From Zobellella endophytica (lineage in GTDB: Bacteria > Pseudomonadota > Gammaproteobacteria > Enterobacterales > Aeromonadaceae), in the NCBI RefSeq assembly GCF_003012775.1, contig NZ_PXYG01000008.1, positions 1 to 64,000 on the forward strand: 64,000 bases of DNA. Direction: 5' to 3'. Position 1 is the first letter of the stretch, and every line of letters starts with the position of its first letter. The notes beneath the pieces were generated by a model, which was given only the letters and a program-made list of their open reading frames with translations, searched no databases and was not told the DNA's origin. Both the position numbers and the translations under genes were made by a program. Positions 31,555 through 39,589 of the stretch are shown piece by piece.

Positions 31555-32307
31555 CTAGTTGGCCAGGGGGAGGGCAGCCGAGCGGCGGTGGTGTCGGGCC
31601 GCCGCCGCGACCAGGGCCTCGAACAACCGTTGCTCCCCCTGGTTGATAAGATATTCCGGATGCCACTGGAAGCCCAGGCAGAAGTGCTGGCCCGGAATTT
31701 CGATCGCTTCGATGACCCTGTCGTCGGACACGGCGCTGACGATGATCTCCGCTGGCAGATCCCGTACCGCCTGATGGTGCACACTGTTCACCAGGATCTG
31801 TTCCTGCTGAAACAGGCGGGAGATCAGCGTGCCGGGCGTGAGGTTGACGCCGTGTCCGGCCACATGGTGCGGCTGGGGCTGCATATGCTTCAGGCTGTTC
31901 TTCACTTCGCTGGGGATATCCTGGATCAGCTTGGCCCCCTTGATCACCGCCAACAGCTGCATGCCGCCGCAGATGCCGATAAGAGGAATATCGCGGGCCA
32001 GCGCCCCTTCGATCAGCTTGCGCTCGAACCGGGTGCGGCCCTCCTTGGTCACCAGCTCTCCCTGGCGCGGGACTTCGCCATAGAGTTCGGGAGGGATGTC
32101 ATACATGCCGCCGCTGATCACCAGGCCATCGACCAGGTCGAGATAGCGCTCCACCGCGTCCTGTTCATGGGGCAGGGCCACCGGGAGTCCTCCCGCCGAG
32201 GCGATGGCCGAGCAATAGTTTTCCCGCAGCGCGTACCAGGGTTCCAGGGCATAGCCCGGGGTATGTTCGATATCCAGTGTAATTCCGATGACCGGCGTGG
32301 AAGACAT
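31555..32307 (-). CDS. class I glutamine-amidotransferase-like hydrolase (peptidase C26, PuuD-like)
   Basis: The 250-residue protein has the triad of gamma-glutamyl hydrolases: Cys113 in GICGGMQLL, and His216 and Glu218 in GFQWHPEYL. PuuD, the closest characterised type, releases GABA from gamma-glutamyl-GABA. It stands between the TRAP genes and the FAD dehydrogenase, suggesting that the imported compound carries a gamma-glutamyl or similar amide bond. The exact substrate is unknown. Confidence 0.85.
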   Translation of the reverse strand: MSSTPVIGITLDIEHTPGYALEPWYALRENYCSAIASAGGLPVALPHEQDAVERYLDLVDGLVISGGMYDIPPELYGEVPRQGELVTKEGRTRFERKLIEGALARDIPLIGICGGMQLLAVIKGAKLIQDIPSEVKNSLKHMQPQPHHVAGHGVNLTPGTLISRLFQQEQILVNSVHHQAVRDLPAEIIVSAVSDDRVIEAIEIPGQHFCLGFQWHPEYLINQGEQRLFEALVAAAARHHRRSAALPLAN

Positions 32308-32401
32308 GATGTGTACCTCTATGACTGTGATAAATACGTCTGTCAGTTTGATATTGCGTGGTCGGTGGTGATGGCGTGTTCGTCCCTTGATTATCGAGGG
32401 G

Positions 32402-33721
32402 TTATTGCCCCATGGGCTGGTATCCCAGGATCAACTCGGGCAGCAGCAGGGACAGCTCCGGCACAAAGGTGGTCAACAGCAGCACGGGCAGATAGCCGAA
32501 CAAGATGAACGCCATGGTGTAGCCGATCATCCGGGGCAGGGTGGTGTTGCCGATCAGCCCGGAGAAATAGAGGATGGGCGCCGTGGGCGGGGTGATCAGC
32601 CCCATCCCCAGGTTGACGCCGACAATGGCGCCGAAGTGCACCGGGTCTATGCCCAGGCTGACGGCAACCGGCAGCAGCATGGGAGATGCCAGCAGGACCC
32701 CGCTGATATCGTCCAGGAACATGCCGATCAGCAGCAGGAACAGGTTGATGAGCAACAACAGCAATATCTTGTTGTCGCTGAGTCCCAGAATGGACTCCAT
32801 CACGGTTTGCGGTACGTTGCCCATGGTCCAGACCCGCGCCAGCATCGACGAGAAGAACACCAGTACCATCAATACTGCCGCTATCTGTCCGGTCTTCCAG
32901 GCCACATCGGTTAAGGAGCGGAAGCTCAGGCCCCGATAGATGAACACGGCGACCGGGATGGCGTAAATCACGGCAATGGCGGCGGCTTCGGTGGGGGTGG
33001 TGATGCCGCCATAAATGCAGCCCAGAATGACGATCGGCATGGCCAGCCCGAAGGCGGCGCGCTTGGTCTTGAGCCAGACGTCGGTGCCCGTATCCCGCAG
33101 CGAACGGCGAGGGGGCTCGACCACCTTCATGTTACGGGTCAGGAACAGATTCAGCAGGGTGAAACTGCCGATCAGCAGCAGGGCCGGCAGCACCGGTGCC
33201 AGGAACATGGCGGTGATCGAGGTGTTGGTGACCCAGCCGTAGAGGATCATCGAGGAGCTGGGCGGGATCAGCAGGGCCAGCACGGAAGAGGCCGCCACCA
33301 GGGTGGTGGCGTAGCCCCGATCATAACCGCGCTCGACCATCTTGGGGATCATGATGGAGCCGATAGAGGCGACCGCCGCGGTGGACATGCCGGAAATGGC
33401 GCCAAAGATGGCGGTGGAAAACACCACTACTATGCCGAGTCCGCCCTTGACCCGGGCGATCAGGCTTTCGGCCAGGTCGATGAGGCGACCGGCGATCCCG
33501 CCCTGGGTCATCAGTCCACCGGCGAAGATATAGAGCGGTATGGCCAGCAGGATCAGCGATGACAGCTTGCTAAAGCCGGATGACACCAGGAAGTTGGAGT
33601 TGTGAAAATCTCCCGTTGCAAACAGGAACAGGGCGGCGGCCGCAAAACACAAGGGGGCGGGCACGCCCAGCAGCAGCAGGGTGACGAGGATGATGGCATC
33701 AATCAGGATGTCGATATTCAT
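32402..33721 (-). CDS. dctM: TRAP transporter large membrane subunit (DctM)
   Basis: The 439-residue protein has about twelve membrane segments with DctM features: GVPAPLCFAAAALF, ISGMSTAAVASIGSIMIPKM, LLIPPSSSMILYGW, GGITTPTEAAAIAV and GVNLGMGLITPPTAP. It is the Na+- or H+-coupled permease of a tripartite TRAP importer. Its ATG overlaps the dctQ stop by one base. A large upstream open frame in the same register is not part of it. Confidence 0.94.
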   Translation of the reverse strand: MNIDILIDAIILVTLLLLGVPAPLCFAAAALFLFATGDFHNSNFLVSSGFSKLSSLILLAIPLYIFAGGLMTQGGIAGRLIDLAESLIARVKGGLGIVVVFSTAIFGAISGMSTAAVASIGSIMIPKMVERGYDRGYATTLVAASSVLALLIPPSSSMILYGWVTNTSITAMFLAPVLPALLLIGSFTLLNLFLTRNMKVVEPPRRSLRDTGTDVWLKTKRAAFGLAMPIVILGCIYGGITTPTEAAAIAVIYAIPVAVFIYRGLSFRSLTDVAWKTGQIAAVLMVLVFFSSMLARVWTMGNVPQTVMESILGLSDNKILLLLLINLFLLLIGMFLDDISGVLLASPMLLPVAVSLGIDPVHFGAIVGVNLGMGLITPPTAPILYFSGLIGNTTLPRMIGYTMAFILFGYLPVLLLTTFVPELSLLLPELILGYQPMGQ

Positions 33722-34284
33722 CAAGACTTTCCTTCTGTCTTGTGAGCGGTGTCGTTGTCGTCGATCGTCGCCAGGGAATGATAAGGGCGGCCCGTGGCCA
33801 GGCAATGGAGCCTGCCGGCCAGCTCGATAAGGGTGTAAAAAAACATGAGCCCCGTTCCCGCCAGCATGGCGGCATGCACGTAGTAGAGCGGTATTCTCAG
33901 CTCCGGTGATTTGGGTGCCCGTGCCAGGCTCCACTGGAAATAGCCGAGGCAAATCCAGAAAATCCAGACGATGATGGCCAGTGAAATCAGCGACACCAGG
34001 ACATGAAGTGCCGCCCTGGCCGAAGGGGAGGAAAAGGCAATATCCATGACGCCGGCCGAGATATGGTTGCCACGATAAACACCATAGCCGGAGCCGATGA
34101 AATAGAGCCAGACCGCCAGGTAGACCGCGATCTCTTCGACACCGTAAAGCGGCAGATCCAGAAAATAGCGAATAAATACCTGAATAAAGATCAGGACGGA
34201 AAAGGCGATGGTGGTCAGTCCCATCACCAGGCGCTGCAGCCACAACAGCTTGTTATGCAGCAGGGATAAAACGGTCGTGTCCAT
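33721..34284 (-). CDS. dctQ: TRAP transporter small membrane subunit (DctQ)
   Basis: The 187-residue protein has four membrane helices with the DctQ motif FIQVFIRYFLDLPLYGVEEI and AVWLYFIGSGYGVYRGNHIS. It pairs with DctM. It is separated from dctP by 160 bases that hold a stem-loop, and its stop overlaps dctM. Confidence 0.93.
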   Translation of the reverse strand: MDTTVLSLLHNKLLWLQRLVMGLTTIAFSVLIFIQVFIRYFLDLPLYGVEEIAVYLAVWLYFIGSGYGVYRGNHISAGVMDIAFSSPSARAALHVLVSLISLAIIVWIFWICLGYFQWSLARAPKSPELRIPLYYVHAAMLAGTGLMFFYTLIELAGRLHCLATGRPYHSLATIDDNDTAHKTEGKS

Positions 34285-34391
34285 GACGATCCCCTGTGTT
34301 GGGGCCCTCCCGGCCGCCGAGGGGCGGGGAAGGGCAGGGAGAACGGTTTCATGCCGGAGTGGGCATGGCGATGGTGCCGGTGGGCCGGGAT

Positions 34392-34411
34392 GGCCCCACT
34401 CAGGTGGGGCC
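34392..34411 (-). promoter_or_regulatory. stem-loop between dctP and dctQ
   Basis: GGCCCCAC / GTGGGGCC form a perfect 8-bp stem with a 4-base loop, about 35 bases after the dctP stop in the transcribed direction. No T tract follows on the minus strand. It may stabilise or partly terminate the dctP message, so that the binding protein is made in excess. Confidence 0.5.
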
Positions 34412-34444
34412 CTGTCACCGGATGCCGGTCTCTGGCCGGAGGGA

Positions 34445-35461
34445 CTACCTGATACCCAGGCTGAGCTTCAGGCGGGCCATGTTAATGGCCCCGATCTCGC
34501 TTTCTATCCTGGGCCACACCTCGGCACGCACCACCTGGGCGACGGACTCGAGTTCGGCCTTGTCCAGCACCACCACCTCTATGTCCTTGTCACGCATCTG
34601 TTGCAGGAATTTTTCATGCTCCTGCTCGGCGGCCGCGAAGCGTTCGGTGGACAATTCGGTCGCGGCCCGGCTGATGGCTCTTTGCTGCTCCCTGGAGAGG
34701 CTGTCGAAGCGGCTCTTGTTCACCGCGAGGAAAGACACTTCGAAATGATCGTTGTTCTGCACCCACATCTTGGCGATGTCGGCGAAATTGTTCATGACCA
34801 GCTCGGGTGTCGCCCCGATGGCGCCGTCCACCACCCCGGTCTGCATGGCGGTATAAAGATCCGACCAGGGGATGGGGGCGGTCTGATAGCCCAGGCGCTT
34901 GAGCAGCTCCTGGTGGGTGGTGCCGCCCGGCCAGACCCGGATCTTGAGGCCCTGGCTGGCGTTCGGATCCCGGGGGGCGGGGGCCGGCCTGGTATAGACG
35001 ATGCCGCCCATGCCGGACACGAAGGCGCCCAGTATCTTGATATCCTGCTCGGCCAGGGCCTCGTTGATGATTTCATGGACGACCCCGCCTTCCGAGAAGG
35101 CGTCCCGGCCGGATTCGAAGTCGAGCGCCGCATAGGGGAACCATTGCAGGGAGAGCACTTCGTTGAAGCTGTTGGACAGGGGTTGCAGGGCGAGATCGAT
35201 GGTGCCTTCCATCACCTGTTCATGCACCTCGACCCAGTCGCCGAGCTGGCTGGAGGGATAGACCTTGATGTCGATGCTGTCCTGGCTGTACTGCCTGACC
35301 CGCTCCGAGAAGGCGTTGGCGAACGCCACCACGGTGGAGGTGGGGGGCTCAATGGCCGACAGCCGCAGGGTCTCGGCGGAGAGGGCGGTAAGGGGGCTCA
35401 GCGCCAAGGCACTGGCCAGGGCGACAGCGGAAAAGGTGGGGATGCGATGTAAGCGTTTCAT
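34445..35461 (-). CDS. dctP: TRAP transporter periplasmic solute-binding protein (DctP/DctP7-like)
   Basis: The 338-residue protein has a signal peptide (MKRLHRIPTF...TALSA-E) and the TRAP binding fold. The conserved carboxylate-binding Arg lies in GLKIRVWPGG, followed by APIPWSDLYTAMQTGVVDG and the C-terminal long helix. Ligands of this family are mostly organic acids and amino-acid-like anions. It is first in the unit; the control region with the divergent XRE regulator is upstream. Confidence 0.93.
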   Translation of the reverse strand: MKRLHRIPTFSAVALASALALSPLTALSAETLRLSAIEPPTSTVVAFANAFSERVRQYSQDSIDIKVYPSSQLGDWVEVHEQVMEGTIDLALQPLSNSFNEVLSLQWFPYAALDFESGRDAFSEGGVVHEIINEALAEQDIKILGAFVSGMGGIVYTRPAPAPRDPNASQGLKIRVWPGGTTHQELLKRLGYQTAPIPWSDLYTAMQTGVVDGAIGATPELVMNNFADIAKMWVQNNDHFEVSFLAVNKSRFDSLSREQQRAISRAATELSTERFAAAEQEHEKFLQQMRDKDIEVVVLDKAELESVAQVVRAEVWPRIESEIGAINMARLKLSLGIR

Positions 35462-35846
35462 GGCCGACTTCCTTGTGGTTGGGACGGAGGAGATGGCGCC
35501 TCGGGGGCGCCTCCTGGGTATCCATTAGAGCAGGGGCTGTCGTGGGCGAGCAGTTCGCAGCCGGCACAGTCCAGCGCACCGGGTGCGTCACCCCTGGCGC
35601 AATCTGTGCGCCCTGTCAGAAAGGCGTCACCCAGAGCCATCGGCAAATGGCATGGCGGCGGCACCGGTGGCACAATTGGCCACTGCCATGGCGCTGTAAC
35701 CGGCCGGGCAAGACCTTCGACGCAAGATTGAGCAAGGGGAAGTGGAGAATGGACTCAGCAGCGGCAGATCCCGCTAAAACCGGTGTGCGGAAAGGCGGGC
35801 GGAACCCTGGCCGCCGCGCCCCGGGGCGAAGCATGATGCCTTTGGG
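35462..35846. promoter_or_regulatory. divergent control region between dctP and the XRE regulator
   Basis: This 385-bp stretch has no credible gene. It must hold the promoters of both directions. The only repeat I note is GCCAT-N6-ATGGC at about 35636-35651. A TGGCAC near 35677 lacks a properly spaced GC at -12 and is not a sigma-54 promoter. Confidence 0.5.
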
Positions 35847-36665
35847 ATGGACGGCATGAGCCGGGTGGATTTTACAGACAACCTGAAGCTGCTCTGCGGC
35901 CACTATCCGTCGCTGGCCCAGGTGTGCAAGAAAATGGGCATCAACCGGACCCAGTTCAATAAATATCTGAGCGGCAAGGTCAGCCCGTCCAAGGCCAACC
36001 TGCGCCTGATCTGCGACTTTTTCGGGGTGGAAGAGTTCGAGATCCTGATGCCCCATGAGCAGTTCACCAAGCAGGTGATCGCGGCCCGTTCCGAGATCGC
36101 TCCCCAGGACGGTTACCTCAGGAAAATGGCCGAGTTGCGCGGCCGGTCCCGGCCAAGCCTGGAGCGCTACCTGGGCTGGTATCACGAATACTACTACTCC
36201 CTGGGCTATCCGGGGCGGATTTTCCGCTCGCTGGTGCAGGTCAGCACCAGCAAGCAGGGCATTGCCTACGCCCGGTACGAGCGGCTGATCGGCGCCGCGG
36301 CGCGCGGCGAAAAGGTGACCCATTGCCGTTACCATGGCATCGCCGTCAACCTGTGCGATCGCATCTTCCTGATGGATTACGAGGCGCTGACGGAAAACGA
36401 AATCACCCAGACGGTGCTGTTTCCCTCCTACAAGAGCCAGCTCAAGCACCTGCTCGGCGTGAAAATCGGCGTCTCGTCCAAGAGCCATCGCACCCCGGCC
36501 TGTACCCGGGTGCTCTATGACTATCTGGGTGAAACCGTCGACTTCAAGAAACAGTTCAGGGGGTGTGGCCTGTATGAAGAAGCAGAAGTCGACGGACGTA
36601 TCAGAGCGGCCATCGACAACCGCAGAGGCGTAGACGAGTCGTTGTTTCTCGCCATCGGCGAGTAG
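35847..36665 (+). CDS. XRE-type HTH transcriptional regulator
   Basis: The 272-residue protein has an N-terminal Cro/C1 helix-turn-helix (LAQVCKKMGINRTQFNKYLS, roughly residues 23-42, in an XRE fold to about 65) and a 200-residue effector-type domain without a motif I recognise. The ATG at 35856 is an alternative start. Divergent position next to the TRAP-hydrolase-dehydrogenase unit makes it the likely regulator of that unit. No ligand can be proposed. Confidence 0.8.
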   Translation: MDGMSRVDFTDNLKLLCGHYPSLAQVCKKMGINRTQFNKYLSGKVSPSKANLRLICDFFGVEEFEILMPHEQFTKQVIAARSEIAPQDGYLRKMAELRGRSRPSLERYLGWYHEYYYSLGYPGRIFRSLVQVSTSKQGIAYARYERLIGAAARGEKVTHCRYHGIAVNLCDRIFLMDYEALTENEITQTVLFPSYKSQLKHLLGVKIGVSSKSHRTPACTRVLYDYLGETVDFKKQFRGCGLYEEAEVDGRIRAAIDNRRGVDESLFLAIGE

Positions 36666-36691
36666 CTCCCTTGGCGGCGTTGTTGGTGACA

Positions 36692-36717
36692 TAAAAAAGC
36701 CGGGGCAAGGCCCCGGT
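36692..36717 (-). terminator. terminator of the DUF3360 gene
   Basis: Read on the minus strand the stem CCGGGGC / GCCCCGG (loop 3) is followed by GC and six T, 28 bases after the DUF3360 stop. It may also weakly stop the convergent XRE gene. Confidence 0.85.
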
Positions 36718-36745
36718 TGGAAACGTGAACTTCACTCAAGGTCTT

Positions 36746-38209
36746 TCAGGAGATCTTCATCAGCGCCGGTATGCCGGGCAGCATGCCCACCATGGCCATG
36801 ATCACCAGCAGCACCGCGAAGGTGATGCCGGGGATCACCCAGCGGTCCATCAGGCGCAGCTTCTTGCCGCGTTCCTTGTCACCGATAAGACCCAGGTTGT
36901 CGAGCAGCATGGTCAGCGACCAGCCGAACACCGGGTTGACGAAGGCGGAGGCGAACACCACTATGCCGGCGGACTGGCTGCTGGTGGTGTTGCGGGTCAT
37001 CTGCATGCCGGCTTCCAGCAGGGGCATGAAAACGCCGACGATCAGCGCCACCCGCAGCACCGGATCCCACACCGCCAGATCCATGGGGTAGCCCCAGAGG
37101 GCGGCGATGACGCAGAACAGGCCGGTAAGCACGGCGCCGGCGGGGATGGGACGCTTGGCGATGGCGGCGGGGATCATGTAGGTACCCCAGGAGGAGGCCA
37201 GGTTGCCGCCGCCGAGCACGCTGCCCACCGCCTGACGTACCGAGGCCACGCCCATGGTGTCGTCCACATTCATCAGCACCTTGTCGGCCTTCTTCGGGTA
37301 GTTCAGCTCCTGAAACACCCGGTGGCCCATAAAGTCGGGTGACCACATGGCCACCGCCAGCACCGCGAAGGGGATCACGCTCACAAAGTGGTGCAGTTCG
37401 GGCCAGCCCATTTGCCAGCCGGTGGTTTCTCCCCACCAGTAGCCCGGGCTCAGGTGAGGGATGCCCGGCTCGGTCACGAACTCGAAGGGCGCGCCCAGGA
37501 CGATGGCAATGACAAAGGCGATACCGGAGCCGAGCGGGATCGACAGCCAGCGCATTTCCAGCCGGGCCAGCAGGGCGTACATGATGATGGTGGAGAGGAT
37601 CACCGCGAAGGCCACATAGCCCATGTCGATACCGGTGGCCCAGGCGTTGAGCGCCTTGACCTGGCTGAGCAGGCCCATGGCGCCCAGGTAGATCAGCAGG
37701 CCGCCGCGCACCCCGTCGCTGGTGAGCGCCATCAGTTTGCTGCCGCCCTTGCTGACGCTGAGCAGCAGGCCGAACATGCCCACCATCAGCCCCAGCGCCA
37801 GCGGGTGGCCGCCGGAGGCGACGATCAGCGGGATCAGCGGGATCATGGGGCCGTGGGTACCGGCCAGGTTGGCGTTGGGGTTGATCAACCCAGAGAACAG
37901 GATCACGAACAGCAGGGCGGCGATCAGCATCTCGAAGCGGACGTTCTCCACCACGAACTCGTTGCTAAGGCCGAGCGGGCCGGCGAAGGCGGCCACCACG
38001 GCGGCCACCATCACTATCTTGCCGATGGTGGCGGCCAGGGCCGGCACCAGATCTTCCAGTTCGAAGCGGTAGTCCCGGAACGGCAGGTTGATGCGCCAGC
38101 GGCGGGGCGACATGATCGACAGCTCGTGCTCCAGGTAGGCGGCGCGGCTGTCGAAGGAGCGCCGGGGCTTGCGCTGCGAACGGTAGGTCTGGAAAGGAGC
38201 CTCAGACAT
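36746..38209 (-). CDS. DUF3360 multi-span membrane protein, putative transporter
   Basis: The 487-residue inner-membrane protein has about twelve hydrophobic segments and matches, from memory, the DUF3360 family of Vibrio and relatives (PRRWRINLPFRDYRFELED, NPNANLAGTHGPMIPLIPLI, SGGHPLALGL). The internal THGPMIPLIP resembles a SulP/xanthine-permease-like pore segment, but no substrate is known. GAGGAG stands 6 bases before the ATG at 38209, so I prefer it to the ATG two codons upstream. It is 112 bases downstream of a LysR gene on the same strand. Confidence 0.85.
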   Translation of the reverse strand: MSEAPFQTYRSQRKPRRSFDSRAAYLEHELSIMSPRRWRINLPFRDYRFELEDLVPALAATIGKIVMVAAVVAAFAGPLGLSNEFVVENVRFEMLIAALLFVILFSGLINPNANLAGTHGPMIPLIPLIVASGGHPLALGLMVGMFGLLLSVSKGGSKLMALTSDGVRGGLLIYLGAMGLLSQVKALNAWATGIDMGYVAFAVILSTIIMYALLARLEMRWLSIPLGSGIAFVIAIVLGAPFEFVTEPGIPHLSPGYWWGETTGWQMGWPELHHFVSVIPFAVLAVAMWSPDFMGHRVFQELNYPKKADKVLMNVDDTMGVASVRQAVGSVLGGGNLASSWGTYMIPAAIAKRPIPAGAVLTGLFCVIAALWGYPMDLAVWDPVLRVALIVGVFMPLLEAGMQMTRNTTSSQSAGIVVFASAFVNPVFGWSLTMLLDNLGLIGDKERGKKLRLMDRWVIPGITFAVLLVIMAMVGMLPGIPALMKIS

Positions 38210-38327
38210 GGTCATCTCCTCGATGGATTATTATCGTCTCTGGTCAAGCTGAGGCCATCTTAGGGATTGTTAAAAAATACGGCCATTGGACATAAGTCTT
38301 ACTACATGGCGTTAACAAGGTGCGGGG

Positions 38328-39221
38328 TCAGCCCCGCGGCTCGTCCAGCACGGTATCGATGAAGTTTTGCAGGGCCGGCGACGGGTTGTGGCGGCTCCAG
38401 GCCACATGGATCGACATATCGCATTCCCGCAGCTCGTCCATGTCGATAAAGTGCACCCCGGGCGGCGAGCTCCAGCGGCAGTCGCCGGGCACGATGGAGA
38501 TGCCGAGGCCGGCGGCGACCAGGCTGAGGATGGTGATGTTGTCGGCGCCCTGCTGCACCACCCTGGGCACCAGACCGAGGCGGGTGAAGTAGGCGCTCAG
38601 CCGATCGTAGTAGTGGGGGGAGGTATGGCGGGGGCCCCAGACGAAGTCGAGCTCGTTCAGCGCCCGCACCCGGGCGGGCGGCGAGGCCACCAGCGGGGAG
38701 CCGGCGGGCACCGCCAGCACCAGGTGATCCCGGTGGAACAGGCGGCTGTGCAGGTGGTCGGGTACCCGCTCTTCCAGGTACAGGAAACCCGCGTCTATGG
38801 TGCCGTCCTTCAGCTTTTCGCTTTGCGGCCCCGAGAGCAGCGGATAGACCTCCAGCGCCACCTGCGGATAGCGATCCCGGAACCGGGCCAGCACCCGCCG
38901 GATATCCGGCACCCACAGGTGGGACACCGTCACCCCCAGGGTGACCTTGCCGGTCAGGCCCTGGCCCAGGGCGCGGATGCGCGCCATCACCCGCACCCGT
39001 TCTTCCAGCATCTTCCTGGCATCCTCGTACAGCGCCCGGCCGGTGACCGTCAGCGTCATGCCCCGGGTATGGCGCTCGAACAGGCTGACCTGCAGCGCAT
39101 CCTCCAGGGTGTGGAGCTGGCGGGTCAAGGCCGGCTGGGCGATATGCACCTTGCGGCTGGCCGCCGACAGGGAGCCTTCCTCCACGATGGCGACAAAATA
39201 GCGTAACTGGCGAAAATCCAT
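38328..39221 (-). CDS. LysR-type regulator (adjacent to DUF3360 and symporter genes)
   Basis: The 297-residue protein has the LysR HTH (GSLSAASRKVHIAQPALTRQ, about residues 16-35) and a periplasmic-binding-like effector domain with LGVTVSHLWVP and LGISIVPGDC. It is divergent from the DUF3311/symporter/M20 unit and upstream of the DUF3360 gene on the same strand, so either may be its target. A small inverted repeat, 39245-39260, lies in the divergent gap. A GCGGGG/CCCCGC hairpin overlaps its stop codon. Confidence 0.88.
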   Translation of the reverse strand: MDFRQLRYFVAIVEEGSLSAASRKVHIAQPALTRQLHTLEDALQVSLFERHTRGMTLTVTGRALYEDARKMLEERVRVMARIRALGQGLTGKVTLGVTVSHLWVPDIRRVLARFRDRYPQVALEVYPLLSGPQSEKLKDGTIDAGFLYLEERVPDHLHSRLFHRDHLVLAVPAGSPLVASPPARVRALNELDFVWGPRHTSPHYYDRLSAYFTRLGLVPRVVQQGADNITILSLVAAGLGISIVPGDCRWSSPPGVHFIDMDELRECDMSIHVAWSRHNPSPALQNFIDTVLDEPRG

Positions 39222-39244
39222 AGCGGGGCTCCGGTGATCCTGTC

Positions 39245-39260
39245 CGGTATCGCCATACCG
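39245..39260. promoter_or_regulatory. candidate LysR operator
   Basis: CGGTAT-CGCC-ATACCG is a perfect 6+6 palindrome with a 4-base centre in the gap between the divergent LysR and DUF3311 genes, next to AT-rich promoter DNA (39270-39300). Confidence 0.45.
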
Positions 39261-39382
39261 AAATGATATGAAGGATATAGATATTTACTATTTTTTATAT
39301 TGCCGGAACAAGTCCTATCTTGATCGTCAGGCCATCACCACGCCGGTGGAGGCAAGGAAAGACAATGCGAAGGAGATGCTTG

Positions 39383-39589
39383 ATGAATACCAACCGCTGG
39401 ATAGGACTGCACTTCGTGCTCTGCACCCTGGCCATGATCTGGCCCGGGGCCCTGATCGCCAACCGGGTGGAGCCGATGATACTGGGCCTGCCGTTCCTGT
39501 TCTTCTGGTACATCCTGTGGATGTTCCTGCTGTTCGCCGGCCTGCTGGCCGCCTTCATCAAACAGTATGGAGGCCAGCGCCATGTCTGA
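39383..39589 (+). CDS. DUF3311 small membrane protein, symporter partner
   Basis: The 68-residue protein has two membrane helices (LHFVLCTLAMIWPGALIANR and LPFLFFWYILWMFLLFAG). DUF3311 proteins are usually encoded just before a sodium-solute symporter, as here, and are thought to be an accessory subunit. AGGAGA lies 6 bases before the ATG at 39383. The 3' end overlaps the symporter gene by eight bases. Confidence 0.85.
   Translation: MNTNRWIGLHFVLCTLAMIWPGALIANRVEPMILGLPFLFFWYILWMFLLFAGLLAAFIKQYGGQRHV

Noticed and set aside
35670-35690. TGGCAC element resembling a sigma-54 promoter upstream of the XRE/dctP genes
   Set aside because: No GC at the required 12-base distance from GG on either strand.
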